From the NCBI RefSeq assembly GCF_900186865.1, contig NZ_LT906480.1, forward strand, positions 4,606,001-4,670,000: a DNA stretch of 64,000 bases, given 5' to 3'. Positions 1 through 9,285 of the stretch are shown piece after piece. The position numbers and the translations under genes are program-made. Below the pieces are notes generated by a model. The model was not told where the DNA came from. It saw only the letters and a program-made list of their open reading frames with translations, and ran no database searches. The stretch is from Stenotrophomonas maltophilia. GTDB lineage: Bacteria; Pseudomonadota; Gammaproteobacteria; Xanthomonadales; Xanthomonadaceae. Numbering within the stretch: position 1 is the first letter of the stretch; each line of letters opens with the position of its first letter.

Positions 1-36
1 GTTGGGTGAAGAAGCCTCTGGCTTGCGCGAGGCCGA

Positions 37-1134
37 TCAGAAGTAGAAGCCGATGTTGAAGTTCAGCCGTGAATGCCAGCGGGAAGGACCTCCCTCGTCG
101 ATGCCGATACCATCACCACCGGCAAACCACATGTTGCGGCCAGCGATCCAGTCGACATAGGTGAGCATGATGCCTTTCTGCAGGCTGCAACCGGTCACGT
201 TCTGCCACGAATCACGAAGGCCCGCGCGGTGCCCGACCGGGCGGGTCATGCTGAGGTTGTTATAGCAGGTGATGTCATCCAGCCAGCCCTTCTGGCCGAA
301 CGAATAGGCGATGTTGGCGCTTGGCACATCCGCCTGCGCTGCAACCTGGAAGGGGGATTGGAACGCCGACATTGCGATGCGATCTCCGGGCACGGCATAC
401 CGGTACCGCGCCCACTGCAACTGCGCGGTCCAACCATCGCGCTGCCACTGTGCGTGGAGGGCCGCGCCCTGATGACCGTAGTGACGCCGTGTCTGAGTGT
501 TCTGCACCTTGCCAGCAAACGCTGATGCGCCCAGCAACAGCTCGCCGCCGCCCCAGGCGCGCGCGCGCTCCACGCGTGCATGCAGTCGTTGCCGCTCACG
601 ATACGGCAACGCCTCGGTCTGCGCGACATCAAAGGAGTAGCGATCATAGCGAGCCCCGGACCCGTATTCGTCTCCGGAGAACCAGCCGAGATGCCAGGTC
701 GTGCTGCCGGTGCGGTGAATCACTACAAGGCCCGGATCGTAATCATCCTCAATGCCCAAGTAGTAGCCGGAGCCGAACCAGAAGCTCTGCGAAACGGTAG
801 GGAGCAGCCCGAACGGGACTTGCTGGATACCTGCCTTGAGCTGGGTAGCATCGGAGAACTGCCAGCCCGCGTAGGCGTGATGCACGGCGTCGAAGCCATC
901 GTACCAGCGGTATTGGGCAGAGAAGGAAAACGGTCCGGTTCCAGCGTCAAGGTCTGCACGCAGCAGTTCAAGCTGCAGGCGGCTGGTCGGCCCGTAGTCG
1001 AGCCAGCCATAGTTGAACCTGACGGCGCCTCCTGGATCAAAGTAAGGATCTCTATGGAGGTTATCCTCAGAAGCATCTGCAGCCAGCGAAGTTCCCGCCA
1101 ACGCGGCAGCGACAATGAAGGGAATTGATCTCAC
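37..1134 (-). CDS. Outer-membrane porin (beta-barrel)
   Basis: A 365-residue exported protein with a Sec-type signal peptide (MRSIPFIVAAALAGTSLA, cleavage probably near ADA). The mature part is rich in alternating aromatic and polar strands (QLELLRADLD, FSFSAQYRWYDG, HHAYAGWQF) and ends in a C-terminal Phe (LNFNIGFYF), the usual signal for outer-membrane barrel assembly. Length and strand pattern fit a general or anion-type porin of the OprO/OprP kind, but the substrate cannot be read from the sequence. It is transcribed away from the H-NS-like gene. The start is the ATG directly before the signal peptide. It could also be a porin-like protein of unknown specificity. Confidence 0.6.
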   Translation of the reverse strand: MRSIPFIVAAALAGTSLAADASEDNLHRDPYFDPGGAVRFNYGWLDYGPTSRLQLELLRADLDAGTGPFSFSAQYRWYDGFDAVHHAYAGWQFSDATQLKAGIQQVPFGLLPTVSQSFWFGSGYYLGIEDDYDPGLVVIHRTGSTTWHLGWFSGDEYGSGARYDRYSFDVAQTEALPYRERQRLHARVERARAWGGGELLLGASAFAGKVQNTQTRRHYGHQGAALHAQWQRDGWTAQLQWARYRYAVPGDRIAMSAFQSPFQVAAQADVPSANIAYSFGQKGWLDDITCYNNLSMTRPVGHRAGLRDSWQNVTGCSLQKGIMLTYVDWIAGRNMWFAGGDGIGIDEGGPSRWHSRLNFNIGFYF

Positions 1135-1432
1135 GGTTATGCGCCTTGCCTCCCTGATCTGCTACGGAAAGCGCTTGAGTCTAACGTCGATTCATCCAAT
1201 GCCTCAAACTGGCGATCTCAAAGAATTCTTGGCGGGACCACAGCAATCACTCACGGCGCATCTTTAGTCCTCAGGTCCATATGCCACGTGAAAATCATGT
1301 GCAGTGAGAGAGTAGCTAACACGATAAAATTCTTAGTAGTCGATCCTGAGATTGAGCGACTCATAGTGGACATGGAGTGACACGCAATGTCATTTGAGAA
1401 TAGGCTAGGGCCTCGACATCGGGGAAGAATTC
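1135..1432. other. Intergenic region, divergent porin / H-NS-like gene
   Basis: About 300 bases between two divergent genes. It should hold both promoters. I could not fix a convincing -35/-10 pair, and I see no repeat or RNA gene. A purine-rich GGGGAAG precedes the start of the H-NS-like gene. Confidence 0.4.
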
Positions 1433-1801
1433 ATGACTATTGATATCAGCGGCCTTTCTGCCAAGGAACTTCGCTCACTGATTGCTCAGGCGGAGAAGCA
1501 GCAGTCCAAAGTGCTGTCACGCCCTAAGGCCACAGCGATGCGCGCCAAGATCAACAAGTACGTCAAGGATCATGGATACACGATAGAGGAACTCTACGGC
1601 GCTTCAGTGATCGTGCCCTCCGAAACCGCCAAGAAGCGAGGTGATCGGAGGCCTGCCAAATCGACAGTGCCCAAGATCGCTCCCAAGTACCGCAATCCTG
1701 CAGTGCGCGGCCAGACGTGGTCCGGTCGAGGGCGGCAACCGCGATGGATAGCCGAGCTGGTAGCAAGCGGAAAATCACTGAATGACTTCCTGATCAAGTA
1801 G
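1433..1801 (+). CDS. H-NS family nucleoid-associated protein
   Basis: A 122-residue basic protein. The N-terminal half is helical and charged (SAKELRSLIAQAEKQQSK), as expected for H-NS oligomerisation. The C-terminus has the family DNA-binding core: YRNPAVRGQTWSGRGRQPRW corresponds to the usual YRxPxxGxTWxGRGxxPxW, which reads the AT-rich minor groove. H-NS-like proteins carried on islands and plasmids commonly silence horizontally acquired AT-rich DNA, so a role in keeping this island quiet is plausible but inferred. The start ATG at 1433 follows GGGGAAGAATTC, a good ribosome-binding site. The gene stands alone. Confidence 0.85.
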   Translation: MTIDISGLSAKELRSLIAQAEKQQSKVLSRPKATAMRAKINKYVKDHGYTIEELYGASVIVPSETAKKRGDRRPAKSTVPKIAPKYRNPAVRGQTWSGRGRQPRWIAELVASGKSLNDFLIK

Positions 1802-2314
1802 TGATAGCGAGGTAGCCGCACACCGGTACCGCAGCAAGTCCTGAGAATCATTAGTCATCAGATCGAACAGGATGCTGGTGCGCGGAATGCCCTGCCAGGT
1901 AGGCGATCAAAGATTTCAGCTAGTCGCAGTTGATGTGACAGCGGGCGAACAGCAGGCGCTCCCCTTGCCTTTGGAGAGTGGGCTCAGGCAGCAATGATTG
2001 CAGTATCCACTTCTGGCCGACAGCTGCCGTCCGATCTGGCAGGATCCGATTCCTAGCGGGGATTCGACGCTGCCCGGGCCATGCGTGTGGCGTGCAACCG
2101 CTCCGGGCGTCAGGCAGCCCGATCAGCCCCATGCCGAGCGGGCCGCCGATGCGCGGGCTCACCTAACTTCCCCCGGACCATTCAGCCAACTCCATTGTGA
2201 GCATGACTCTTTGCACTGTCGTGCCCGGGTGCCTGGGCCTAAGGTTGCCGGCCGGCATCGGTTCCGTCGGCACTCGCCAATCCATTTTCCAGACGACCTG
2301 GCCCAGGGAAATCC
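1802..2314. other. 513-base region without a supported gene
   Basis: Short open frames exist on both strands but none has a recognisable domain or good start. A degenerate copy of the dispersed palindrome discussed in the findings may lie at 2004-2033. The promoter of the following serine hydrolase should be near the right end. Confidence 0.4.
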
Positions 2315-3430
2315 ATGCTGCCTGCACTCTTGCGCACCGCCTTGCTGACCGTTGCCCTGTCGGCATGGCTTCCAGCCCAGGCGCTTGCGGCCGGTTCTCT
2401 TAAGGAAGCCAACAGCAAGGCCAGGGCCTTCATCCAGCAGGCCATGCAGAAGCAGCGGATTCCGGGCCTCCAGCTGGCAGTGGTGCAAAACGGGAAAGTA
2501 GTGCTGCTGGAGAACTACGGGTTCGCCAATGTCGAGAACCGGGTGCCTGTTACCGGCAAGACGCTGTTCCCGATCAACTCGGCCACCAAGTCGTTCACCG
2601 GCGTAGCCATGATGCAACTGGTCCAGGACGGACGGGTGGATCTGGACGCCCCCTTGTCACGCTATTTGGACGATGTGCCCGCGACCTGGCGTGGGGTGCG
2701 GATCCGGCAGCTGCTGGGGCATACATCAGGCCTTCCGGAGATCATCGACTCGCAGGGGGCCTTTGGCGGTGCGACGGAGCCGGAGGCATGGAGCGCGGTC
2801 GAGGCTCGGCCTCTGGAGGTATCGCCAGGCGAACAGTTCTCGTACAACCAGACCAACTACGGCCTGCTGTCGCGGATCATCGTCAAGTTGAGCGGGCAAC
2901 CATACGAGCGATTCGTGACGCAGCGACAGTTCGATGTGGCGGGCATGCCCTCTACCACGTTCGGTGACAGCTATGACCTGGTTGCCGGAGCCGCCACGAT
3001 CTACAGCTGGTCGCCGCGGGGCTCGCTGGCACCGGACGATGGTGAGCGCCTGTCGCATTGGATTTATGAAATGCCCTACAGCCTGTGGGCGGGTGGCGGA
3101 ATCCAGACGACGGCCGAAGAGCTGTCGCGCTGGATCATTGCGCTGTCGCAGGACCAGTTGATTGATGATGCACATGTCCAGCGCATGTGGCAGCAAGAGC
3201 CACTGAACAGCGGGGCGAAAAGCGATTGGGCCTTAGGCTGGCCGGTTTTGAAGGCTGATCGCCCGCGCCAGGTCGCAGGCATTGGCGGTGCCCGCGCGGC
3301 ATTCGTCGTCTACCCGGACGAAGACTTGGCCGTGATCGTACTGACCAATCTTGCCGGTGCGAACCCGCAGCGGTTTGTTCGACGCATCGGCGAGTTCTAC
3401 CAGTCGCGGGCGAACGACTCCACCCATTGA
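2315..3430 (+). CDS. Serine hydrolase, class C beta-lactamase / esterase fold
   Basis: A 371-residue exported enzyme of the beta-lactamase-related family (AmpC / D-alanyl carboxypeptidase / EstB type). It has a signal peptide (LLTVALSAWLPAQALA) followed by the catalytic fold. The active-site SxxK is SATK, with S as nucleophile and K as base. The second motif is YNQ in FSYNQTNYGLL, where the family normally has YxN, so the Asn is replaced by Gln. A glycine-rich region GIGGARAAFVVYP near the C-terminus takes the place of the KTG/HGG box. The hydrolysed substrate (peptide, ester or lactam) cannot be predicted. It is followed by a second, only distantly similar member of the same family. Start ATG at 2315 follows AGGGAAATCC. 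Confidence 0.75.
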   Translation: MLPALLRTALLTVALSAWLPAQALAAGSLKEANSKARAFIQQAMQKQRIPGLQLAVVQNGKVVLLENYGFANVENRVPVTGKTLFPINSATKSFTGVAMMQLVQDGRVDLDAPLSRYLDDVPATWRGVRIRQLLGHTSGLPEIIDSQGAFGGATEPEAWSAVEARPLEVSPGEQFSYNQTNYGLLSRIIVKLSGQPYERFVTQRQFDVAGMPSTTFGDSYDLVAGAATIYSWSPRGSLAPDDGERLSHWIYEMPYSLWAGGGIQTTAEELSRWIIALSQDQLIDDAHVQRMWQQEPLNSGAKSDWALGWPVLKADRPRQVAGIGGARAAFVVYPDEDLAVIVLTNLAGANPQRFVRRIGEFYQSRANDSTH

Positions 3431-3450
3431 TGCCGACGAAGCTCCGGGAC

Positions 3451-3480
3451 GACGTGTGCTTTCGGCACGAAGCGGACGTC
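3451..3480. repeat. Dispersed palindrome copy (TGTCCGCTT...AAGCGGACA type)
   Basis: GTGTGCTTTCGGCACGAAGC followed by GGACGTC is an imperfect palindrome lying just after the stop codon of the first serine hydrolase. It resembles copies at 4821, 12790, 33430, 33488 and 35442 (see findings). Confidence 0.5.
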
Positions 3481-3599
3481 CACACGCACACCTTCTGGCT
3501 GGCGCCAGGGGCGGCCGCCGCGAGAACAGGGACAGGTGTGCGGCCCTCGGTGTTCGGCTATCTTGAGAGTTCTTGCCAAAACCCTTCAAGCACAGACGC

Positions 3600-4772
3600 A
3601 TGCAAGCGATTTCGAGGATTGTTCGAAACGGGCGGTGGCTCAACTACTTCGTATTGTCCGTCGTGTTCTTGGCTGCCGGCTGCAAGGGCGAGCATGTGCC
3701 GGCAAAGGATCTCGGGGCGGACCTCGATGAGGTGGCCGCAACACTGATACAGCAGCCGTTGCTCCACTCAACCTCGATCGCAGTCGTATATCGGGGCCAG
3801 GAATTCATCCGTCATCGCGGCAACATGGAAGCCGGCAGGCTGAGCCCTCCGACCGACGCGACCCTCTACGAAATCGGTTCGTTGAGCAAGACCATGGCAG
3901 GGACCCTGATGGCCAATGCCGTCCTGGAGCGCAGGCTGGGGCTGGACGACGATGTCCGGAAGTATCTGCACGGCAATTATCCGAACCTGCAGTACAAGGG
4001 CGACCCCATCCGCATCCGTCACCTGCTGTCGCATACGAGCGGTCTTCCGAACATGTTGCCGGAACGCGCGAACACGGTGCTCGCGGACTTCACCGATCAG
4101 CGTACGCCTCGTGAACTCAATGCCATTTACGCCGGCTATGGCAAGGCGGATTTCTTCAGGGACCTGCATGCCGTCGAGATTCACCAGGTGCCCGGAAAGG
4201 ATTACGCCTACTCCAGTGCTGGAACCCAACTGGCGGCGCATATTCTGGAGACGGTTTACAAGAGCGACTATGAGTCGCTGTTACGCGAATTCTTCCGCGA
4301 TTCCGCGGCAATGGCGGACCTCAGAATCAGGCTGGGCGATGCTGAGGCGCCCCGGCTTGCGGTCGGCTACCACAGTGACAACGCGGTACCGACCTCGCCC
4401 ATGCCGGAGTTGCCTTGGGGAGCATCGGGGAACGTAAAGGCGACCGTTCCGGAAATGGTGAAGTTCCTCAAGTTCCAGCTGGCCGGTGGGCCCGTCGTGA
4501 CGGAATCACACCGTACTCTTGTCGAATTCGATTCCGAGTTCAGCATCGGCTATTTCTGGAACATCGTCGGCGGCGACCGCTTGAAGGGCACCTACTATGC
4601 CCATCATGGTGGTGTGCCCCGCTCGCAGTGCTATATCTACATCATGCCGAAGTATGACCTTGGCATTTTCGTCATCACCAACCAGAGCGGCGACAAGACT
4701 GCCCACGCCATGGAGGCGGCGATCAATACACTGGTCGAGAGAATAGCCGCGCGAGATAACATCTCTAGCTAG
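3600..4772 (+). CDS. Lipoprotein serine hydrolase, beta-lactamase-related
   Basis: A 390-residue enzyme of the same broad family as its upstream neighbour, but a lipoprotein: the lipobox LAAGC gives a lipidated Cys after a short hydrophobic segment (YFVLSVVFLAAGC). The catalytic SxxK is SLSK, the second motif is YSS in YAYSSAGTQLAAHIL, and the third is HHGG near the C-terminus (the HxG equivalent of KTG). It probably acts at the periplasmic face of a membrane on an unknown ester or amide. I prefer ATG 3600 because it gives a normal-length signal peptide; an in-frame TTG at 3573 with GAGAG upstream is the alternative. It ends convergently with chrA. Confidence 0.75.
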   Translation: MQAISRIVRNGRWLNYFVLSVVFLAAGCKGEHVPAKDLGADLDEVAATLIQQPLLHSTSIAVVYRGQEFIRHRGNMEAGRLSPPTDATLYEIGSLSKTMAGTLMANAVLERRLGLDDDVRKYLHGNYPNLQYKGDPIRIRHLLSHTSGLPNMLPERANTVLADFTDQRTPRELNAIYAGYGKADFFRDLHAVEIHQVPGKDYAYSSAGTQLAAHILETVYKSDYESLLREFFRDSAAMADLRIRLGDAEAPRLAVGYHSDNAVPTSPMPELPWGASGNVKATVPEMVKFLKFQLAGGPVVTESHRTLVEFDSEFSIGYFWNIVGGDRLKGTYYAHHGGVPRSQCYIYIMPKYDLGIFVITNQSGDKTAHAMEAAINTLVERIAARDNISS

Positions 4773-4820
4773 GGCCTGTCACGTTCGCGTCCTGCGACTC
4801 GACTTGACCGAGGGATTGTG

Positions 4821-4850
4821 AATGACCGCTGCTGGCCAGAAGCAGACGTT
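4821..4850. repeat. Dispersed palindrome copy in convergent gap
   Basis: AATGACCGCTGCTGGCCAGA then AGCAGACGTT forms an imperfect hairpin with a central GGCC, between the stops of the lipoprotein hydrolase and chrA. Same motif type as at 12790 and 33488. Confidence 0.5.
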
Positions 4851-4890
4851 ATGTTGTGCTGCAGAGGCGCGCCTGATTGACCTGGCGGCG

Positions 4891-6093
4891 TTACCGTGGC
4901 AGGGCCCAGGTCGTCATGGCAGCCAGCAACACAACCAAGATCGGCGGTGTACGCGCGAGGGCCAGTAGCCCGAACGCAACCAGCGCCATCGCGGCATCCC
5001 ATCGGTCATGGATCGCACTCGTCCACACCGGGTTGTACAACGCAGCCAGCAGAATCCCGACCACCCCGGTGTTGACGCCAGCAATCGAAGCTTGCAAAGC
5101 CTTTCGGTGGCGCAGGGCCTCCCAGAACGGCAGCGCCCCCACGAGCACAAGAAAGGCTGGCAGGAAAATGACTGCCAACAGCACAAGGCCTCCAAGCCAG
5201 CCACCCAGCGGCCCCTTGGCCAGGGCTCCCAAGTACGCCGCGAAAGTGAAGAGAGGGCCTGGCACCGCCTGCGCCGCACCGTACCCAGCGAGCAGATCCG
5301 CAGTGGTCACCGTGCCGCTTTGGACAACCGCGGTCTGCAGCAACGGCAGTACGACATGGCCGCCGCCAAAGACCAAGGCACCAGCACGGTACGTCCCCTC
5401 CAACAGCACAGCCAACGGGGAGCCACTAGCCACCACCCACACAGGCAGCAGAACAAGCGGCAGCACCAACAGCATCAGCGCTACCGAGCCCGTTCTTCGC
5501 GAGACGGGATAGCTGCAAGCGAACTGGCCCTGGGCAGGCTCGATTTTCAGCGCCCAGCGACCGAGCAGGCCGCTGCAGATGATCACCACCATCTGGCCGA
5601 AGACCGAGGGCAGTGCTAGCGTCAATACGGCGGCGACAAGCGCCATCCCTGCCCGCAGGCGGTCCGGGCATAGGGTCCGGGCCATTCCCCATACAGCCTG
5701 CGCCACCACGGCAACTGCAACGATCTTCAGGCCATGCAGCCAACCGGATTCGAGGATGCCTTGGTATCGAGCAACGCCAAATCCGAACAGGATCATCAGT
5801 ACGGCCGATGGCAGGGTAAAACCTGCCCAGGCGGCCAGCAGGCCAAGCCAGCCGGCGCGAGCCAAGCCCAGCGCCATCCCAACCTGGCTGCTGGCTGGGC
5901 CTGGCAGTAACTGGCACAAGGCCACCAGATCCGAGTAGCTACGGTCCGTCAGCCACCGGCGGCGCTCGACAAACTCGAGGCGGAAGTAGCTCAGATGGGC
6001 GATCGGGCCGCCGAACGAGGTCAGTCCCAGTCGTAGGAACACCAGGAAGACACGCCACGCACTTTCGCTTTTTGCGGGATGGAGCGTCGGCAT
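4891..6093 (-). CDS. chrA: Chromate efflux transporter ChrA
   Basis: A 400-residue inner-membrane protein of the CHR family, which expels chromate. It shows the internally duplicated CHR architecture: the N-terminal half carries FLRLGLTSFGGPIAHLSYF and the LLPGPASSQVGM loop, and the second half repeats the pattern with GALVFGGGHVVLPLL and AAQAVPGPLFTFAAYLG. The length matches long-chain CHR proteins. It starts 22 bases after the stop of the glutaredoxin-type arsC and is read in the same direction as arsH and arsC, so it is probably co-transcribed and may respond to ArsR. Expected result: chromate resistance alongside arsenic resistance. Confidence 0.92.
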   Translation of the reverse strand: MPTLHPAKSESAWRVFLVFLRLGLTSFGGPIAHLSYFRLEFVERRRWLTDRSYSDLVALCQLLPGPASSQVGMALGLARAGWLGLLAAWAGFTLPSAVLMILFGFGVARYQGILESGWLHGLKIVAVAVVAQAVWGMARTLCPDRLRAGMALVAAVLTLALPSVFGQMVVIICSGLLGRWALKIEPAQGQFACSYPVSRRTGSVALMLLVLPLVLLPVWVVASGSPLAVLLEGTYRAGALVFGGGHVVLPLLQTAVVQSGTVTTADLLAGYGAAQAVPGPLFTFAAYLGALAKGPLGGWLGGLVLLAVIFLPAFLVLVGALPFWEALRHRKALQASIAGVNTGVVGILLAALYNPVWTSAIHDRWDAAMALVAFGLLALARTPPILVVLLAAMTTWALPR

Positions 6094-6115
6094 GGGGCAG
6101 GATCTCCGGTTGTTC

Positions 6116-6565
6116 TCAAAGGCGGCCAGCCCGGCCCAGCACCCAGACTAGGTCGCCGGGCTTCCCCTGTGCTCGGCCACCAACTCTCCATCTTCCTTCC
6201 GGAATGGTCCGGGAAGCTTCGGCAGGATCCAGCACCAGTTCGGAAGGGCGGCACAGGCGCGTGCCATTATCGGTTTGCACGAAAGGACGATTGATGAGTA
6301 TTGGGTGCGCCAGCATGGCATCAAGCAGCGCGTCGTCGCTCAGTGCCGCATCGCCCAGTGCCAGCTCGTCATAAGGAGTGCCCTTCTGCCGGAGGGCGTC
6401 GCGCACGCTCAAGCCCGCGGCCCTGATGAGGTCGACCAGGCGCGCGCGGCTGGGCGGGTGGGCCAGGTAGTCGATCACTTCCGGCTCGATCCCGGCGAAG
6501 CGGATCATCGCCAGGGTGTTGCGCGAGGTGCCGCACTTGGGGTTGTGGTAGATGACCGCGTTCAC
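6116..6565 (-). CDS. arsC: Arsenate reductase, glutaredoxin-dependent (ArsC)
   Basis: A 149-residue ArsC of the ArsC/Spx superfamily, reducing As(V) to As(III) with glutathione and glutaredoxin. It begins [16 protein letters not shown] with the catalytic Cys in CGTS, continues with IEPEVIDYL, and retains [15 protein letters not shown], the region with the anion-binding arginines. The GTG start at 6565 overlaps the arsH stop by four bases (GTGA), indicating translational coupling; a longer open frame runs upstream but overlaps arsH entirely. The C-terminal tail after [19 protein letters not shown] is somewhat longer than in E. coli ArsC. Confidence 0.9.
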   Translation of the reverse strand: MNAVIYHNPKCGTSRNTLAMIRFAGIEPEVIDYLAHPPSRARLVDLIRAAGLSVRDALRQKGTPYDELALGDAALSDDALLDAMLAHPILINRPFVQTDNGTRLCRPSELVLDPAEASRTIPEGRWRVGGRAQGKPGDLVWVLGRAGRL

Positions 6566-7302
6566 GCACTTTCCTCCTCGTTCAAAACAGTTTCCACCAC
6601 CCCTGCAGCGGCCGCGAGCGCCGCCGCCTCGATGGCCCCCTTGCGCTCGCTGTAACGGTCCACCAGGTAGTCGGTGCGCCCACGTACCAGCAGGGTGAAC
6701 TTGACCAGTTCCTCCATGACGTCCACCACGCGATCGTAGTACGCCGAGGGTTTCATTCGACCTTCGTCGTCGAACTCCTGCCAGGCCTTGGCGACCGAGG
6801 ACTGGTTGGGGATCGTCACCATCCGCATCCACCGGCCGAGCACACGCAGCGCGTTGACGACGTTGAACGACTGCGAACCGCCGCAGACCTGCATCACGGC
6901 CAGCGTGCGGCCTTGGGTGGGGCGCACGCTGCCCTCTTCCAGTGGCAGCCAGTCGATCTGGTTCTTGAATACCGCGGTAAGGGTGCCATGGCGTTCCGGG
7001 CTGACCCACACGTGTCCCTCCGACCACAGCGAGGCCTGGCGCAGCTCCTGCACCTTTGGGTGGGTGGCTGGCACCGAGTCAAGCATCGGCAGCTCATGTG
7101 GATCGAACAGGCGGGTTTCCGCCCCGAGCTGTTCCAGCAGCCGCTGCGCCTCCAGCGCCAGCTTGCGACTGAACGACTGAGGTCGCAGCGACCCGTACAG
7201 GATCAGGATGCGCGGGCGGTGCGGCTGCGCGGCCGGGTCGTTGAGCTTGGTGGCCGTCGGGATGTCCAAGGCACCTGGGACCAAGTTGGGGATCTGCTGC
7301 AC
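6562..7302 (-). CDS. arsH: ArsH, NADPH-dependent FMN reductase
   Basis: A 246-residue flavoprotein of the ArsH family. It contains the flavodoxin-like phosphate-binding loop ([15 protein letters not shown]) and the conserved ArsH segments [20 protein letters not shown] and [16 protein letters not shown]. In other bacteria ArsH oxidises trivalent organoarsenicals, and some homologues reduce metal ions or quinones; which applies here is unknown. It is the first gene of the leftward operon arsH-arsC-chrA and lies divergent from arsR, sharing the 39-base intergenic space that holds the candidate operator. Confidence 0.93.
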   Translation of the reverse strand: MQQIPNLVPGALDIPTATKLNDPAAQPHRPRILILYGSLRPQSFSRKLALEAQRLLEQLGAETRLFDPHELPMLDSVPATHPKVQELRQASLWSEGHVWVSPERHGTLTAVFKNQIDWLPLEEGSVRPTQGRTLAVMQVCGGSQSFNVVNALRVLGRWMRMVTIPNQSSVAKAWQEFDDEGRMKPSAYYDRVVDVMEELVKFTLLVRGRTDYLVDRYSERKGAIEAAALAAAAGVVETVLNEEESA

Positions 7303-7321
7303 GGGGTTGTCCTACGGAATC

Positions 7322-7341
7322 GATTCTATTATTCTAGAATC
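7322..7341. promoter_or_regulatory. Candidate ArsR operator between arsH and arsR
   Basis: A perfect 7-bp inverted repeat, GATTCTA and TAGAATC, separated by six bases (TTATTC), touches the arsR start codon. It contains the perfect 10-bp palindrome ATTCTAGAAT (7331-7340). Because arsH and arsR are divergent and only 39 bases apart, one ArsR dimer here could control both directions. A related sequence precedes the third arsC at 10883-10896, which strengthens the call. Confidence 0.7.
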
Positions 7342-7656
7342 ATGGAACATAACGCTGCAACCCACGCTCTTGCTGCCTTGGGCCACGCCACCCGCCTGTC
7401 GATCTTCCGCCTGCTTGTACAGGCCGGCAGCGGCGGCAAGCTGGCCGGTGACATTGCCCAGACGCTCTGCTTGCCTGGTGCCACGCTCTCCTTCCACCTG
7501 AAGGAACTGTTGGCTGCGGGCCTGATCAGCGCCGAGCAACATGGTCGGACGATCTGCTACCGGGCCGAGTTCGAGGCGATGACCGCATTGGTGGCCTATC
7601 TCACGGAGAACTGTTGTGCCGACGAACAGGCCTGCGAACGACCCGTTGGCTGCTGA
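7342..7656 (+). CDS. arsR: ArsR/SmtB family arsenite-responsive repressor
   Basis: A 104-residue winged-helix repressor (ALGHATRLSIFRLLVQ; recognition region LPGATLSFHLKELLAAGLI). It lacks the classical ELCVCDL metal site of plasmid R773 ArsR. Instead it has a Cys pair near the C-terminus, C91 and C92, then C98 and a terminal C104. The C-C-x5-C spacing matches the C-terminal As(III) site described for Acidithiobacillus ferrooxidans ArsR. I chose ATG 7342, which directly abuts the inverted-repeat operator; the frame is open further upstream but would overlap arsH. It is the first gene of the rightward ars operon. Confidence 0.92.
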   Translation: MEHNAATHALAALGHATRLSIFRLLVQAGSGGKLAGDIAQTLCLPGATLSFHLKELLAAGLISAEQHGRTICYRAEFEAMTALVAYLTENCCADEQACERPVGC

Positions 7657-7681
7657 CCAACCCACCTTAGAGATCGCTCAG

Positions 7682-8173
7682 ATGACCCGTCGCGTCCTGT
7701 TCTTGTGTACCGGTAATTCCGCTCGCAGCGTGTTGGCCGAATCGACCCTGAAAAAGTGGGGCCAAGGCCGCTACGAGTCCTTCAGCGCCGGCAGCCAGCC
7801 GGCCGGCCGCGTCAACCCGTTTGCCATTGCTCAGTTGCAGCGCGAGGGTTTCCCGGTGGACGGCCTTCGCAGCAAGTCGTGGGACGAGTTCGCCGAAGCG
7901 GATGCCGCGCCGATGGATCTGATCGTCACCGTCTGCGACAGCGCGGCGGCCGAGGCATGCCCGGTAGTGTTCGGCGACTTTGTACGGGTGCACTGGGGCC
8001 TGTTCGATCCGGCCGGCGTTGAAGGCTCGGACGGACAGAAAGCCGAAGCGTTCGATCGCGCGCACCAGATCATCAAGGCGCGCCTGAAGGCGTTTCTGGA
8101 GATCTCAGACAGCGTCTGGGATGACAGCGAGGCCCTCAAGGCCCGGCTCGACCCGATCGCACAGATCAACTGA
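7682..8173 (+). CDS. arsC: Arsenate reductase, LMW-phosphatase/thioredoxin type
   Basis: A 163-residue ArsC of the low-molecular-weight tyrosine-phosphatase fold, reducing arsenate through a Cys triad recycled by thioredoxin. The P-loop is CTGNSARS near the N-terminus; the other two cysteines lie in [14 protein letters not shown]. The HWGLFDPAG segment is the usual C-terminal Asp-containing loop. ATG 7682 is preferred because family members begin right at this beta-strand ([15 protein letters not shown]); an in-frame ATG at 7616 inside arsR would add 22 unrelated residues. It lies between arsR and acr3 in one operon. Confidence 0.92.
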   Translation: MTRRVLFLCTGNSARSVLAESTLKKWGQGRYESFSAGSQPAGRVNPFAIAQLQREGFPVDGLRSKSWDEFAEADAAPMDLIVTVCDSAAAEACPVVFGDFVRVHWGLFDPAGVEGSDGQKAEAFDRAHQIIKARLKAFLEISDSVWDDSEALKARLDPIAQIN

Positions 8174-8193
8174 CCGTCTTTCCGGAAATCCCC

Positions 8194-9252
8194 ATGACCA
8201 CTGATACCTCCCGCCTGTCCTTCCTGGACCGGTATCTCACGCTCTGGATCTTCGCCGCCATGGCGCTCGGCGTCGGCATGGGGGCGTTGTTCGAAGGTGT
8301 ACCCAGCGCGTTGAACAGCCTCTCCATAGGGTCGACCAACATCCCGATCGCGATTGGTCTGATCCTGATGATGTATCCGCCGCTGGCCAAGGTGAAGTAC
8401 GAGGAACTGCCGCGGGTCTTCGCCGACAAACGGGTACTGATGCTCTCGCTGCTGCAGAACTGGATCGTCGGTCCGTTCCTGATGTTCGGCCTGGCCGTGC
8501 TGTTCCTGCGCGATTACCCCGAGTACATGACCGGCCTGGTCCTGATCGGGCTGGCACGGTGCATCGCCATGGTGCTGGTCTGGAATCAGCTTGCCCGCGG
8601 TGACGGCCAGTACGTCGCCGGGCTGGTGGCATTCAACTCGATCTTCCAGATTGCGCTGTTCAGCGTCTATGCGTGGTTCTTCCTGTCCTGGTTGCCGCCG
8701 GTGTTCGGTCTGCAGGGCAGCGTCATCGATGTCAGTTTCTGGACCATCGCCGAGGCTGTTCTGATCTACCTTGGTATCCCGTTCCTGGCGGGCTTCCTCA
8801 CCCGCCGATGGTTGAAGGCGCGCAAGGGCGTGCAATGGTATGAAGAGACGTTCCTGCCCGCCATCAGCCCGGCAACCCTCGCCGCACTGCTGTTTACCAT
8901 CGTGGCGATGTTCAGCCTGAAGGGAGGCGATGTGCTGAGGATTCCGATGGACGCGGTACGCATCGCGATCCCGCTGACGTTGTACTTCATCATCCAGTTC
9001 GTCATCAGTTTCTTCATGGGCAAGCTGATCGCCAAAGACTACCCCCGCACCACCGCGATCGCGTTCACCGCAGCAGGCAACAACTTCGAACTGGCCATCG
9101 CCGTGGCGATCGCGGCGTTCGGGCTGGCTTCCCCGGTAGCCTTCGCGGCTGTTATCGGCCCGCTGGTGGAAGTGCCCGTGCTGATTCTGCTGGTCCACGT
9201 CGCCCTGCGCCTGGGCAAAAGCTACTTTCCTGCCGATGCACGGAGCCGCTGA
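8194..9252 (+). CDS. acr3: Arsenite efflux permease Acr3
   Basis: A 352-residue, about ten-span inner-membrane carrier of the ACR3 family (bile/arsenite/riboflavin transporter superfamily), exporting As(III) driven by the proton gradient. Characteristic segments are seen: [33 protein letters not shown], the conserved Cys in [15 protein letters not shown], and [17 protein letters not shown]. It follows arsC by 20 bases and precedes the flavin monooxygenase, giving arsR-arsC-acr3-arsO. The gene is often named arsB in annotations, although it is unrelated to the R773 ArsB carrier. Confidence 0.95.
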   Translation: MTTDTSRLSFLDRYLTLWIFAAMALGVGMGALFEGVPSALNSLSIGSTNIPIAIGLILMMYPPLAKVKYEELPRVFADKRVLMLSLLQNWIVGPFLMFGLAVLFLRDYPEYMTGLVLIGLARCIAMVLVWNQLARGDGQYVAGLVAFNSIFQIALFSVYAWFFLSWLPPVFGLQGSVIDVSFWTIAEAVLIYLGIPFLAGFLTRRWLKARKGVQWYEETFLPAISPATLAALLFTIVAMFSLKGGDVLRIPMDAVRIAIPLTLYFIIQFVISFFMGKLIAKDYPRTTAIAFTAAGNNFELAIAVAIAAFGLASPVAFAAVIGPLVEVPVLILLVHVALRLGKSYFPADARSR

Positions 9253-9285
9253 ATCGCCTAGGTGCTGCAGCATGAGGAAGTCCCG

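Noticed and set aside
2315..3430. Calling the serine hydrolase an AmpC beta-lactamase
   Set aside because: The YxN and KTG motifs are not conserved, so antibiotic hydrolysis cannot be claimed.
7831..9273. 480-codon minus-strand frame opposite arsC and acr3
   Set aside because: Both plus-strand genes are unmistakable; this frame is a composition artefact.
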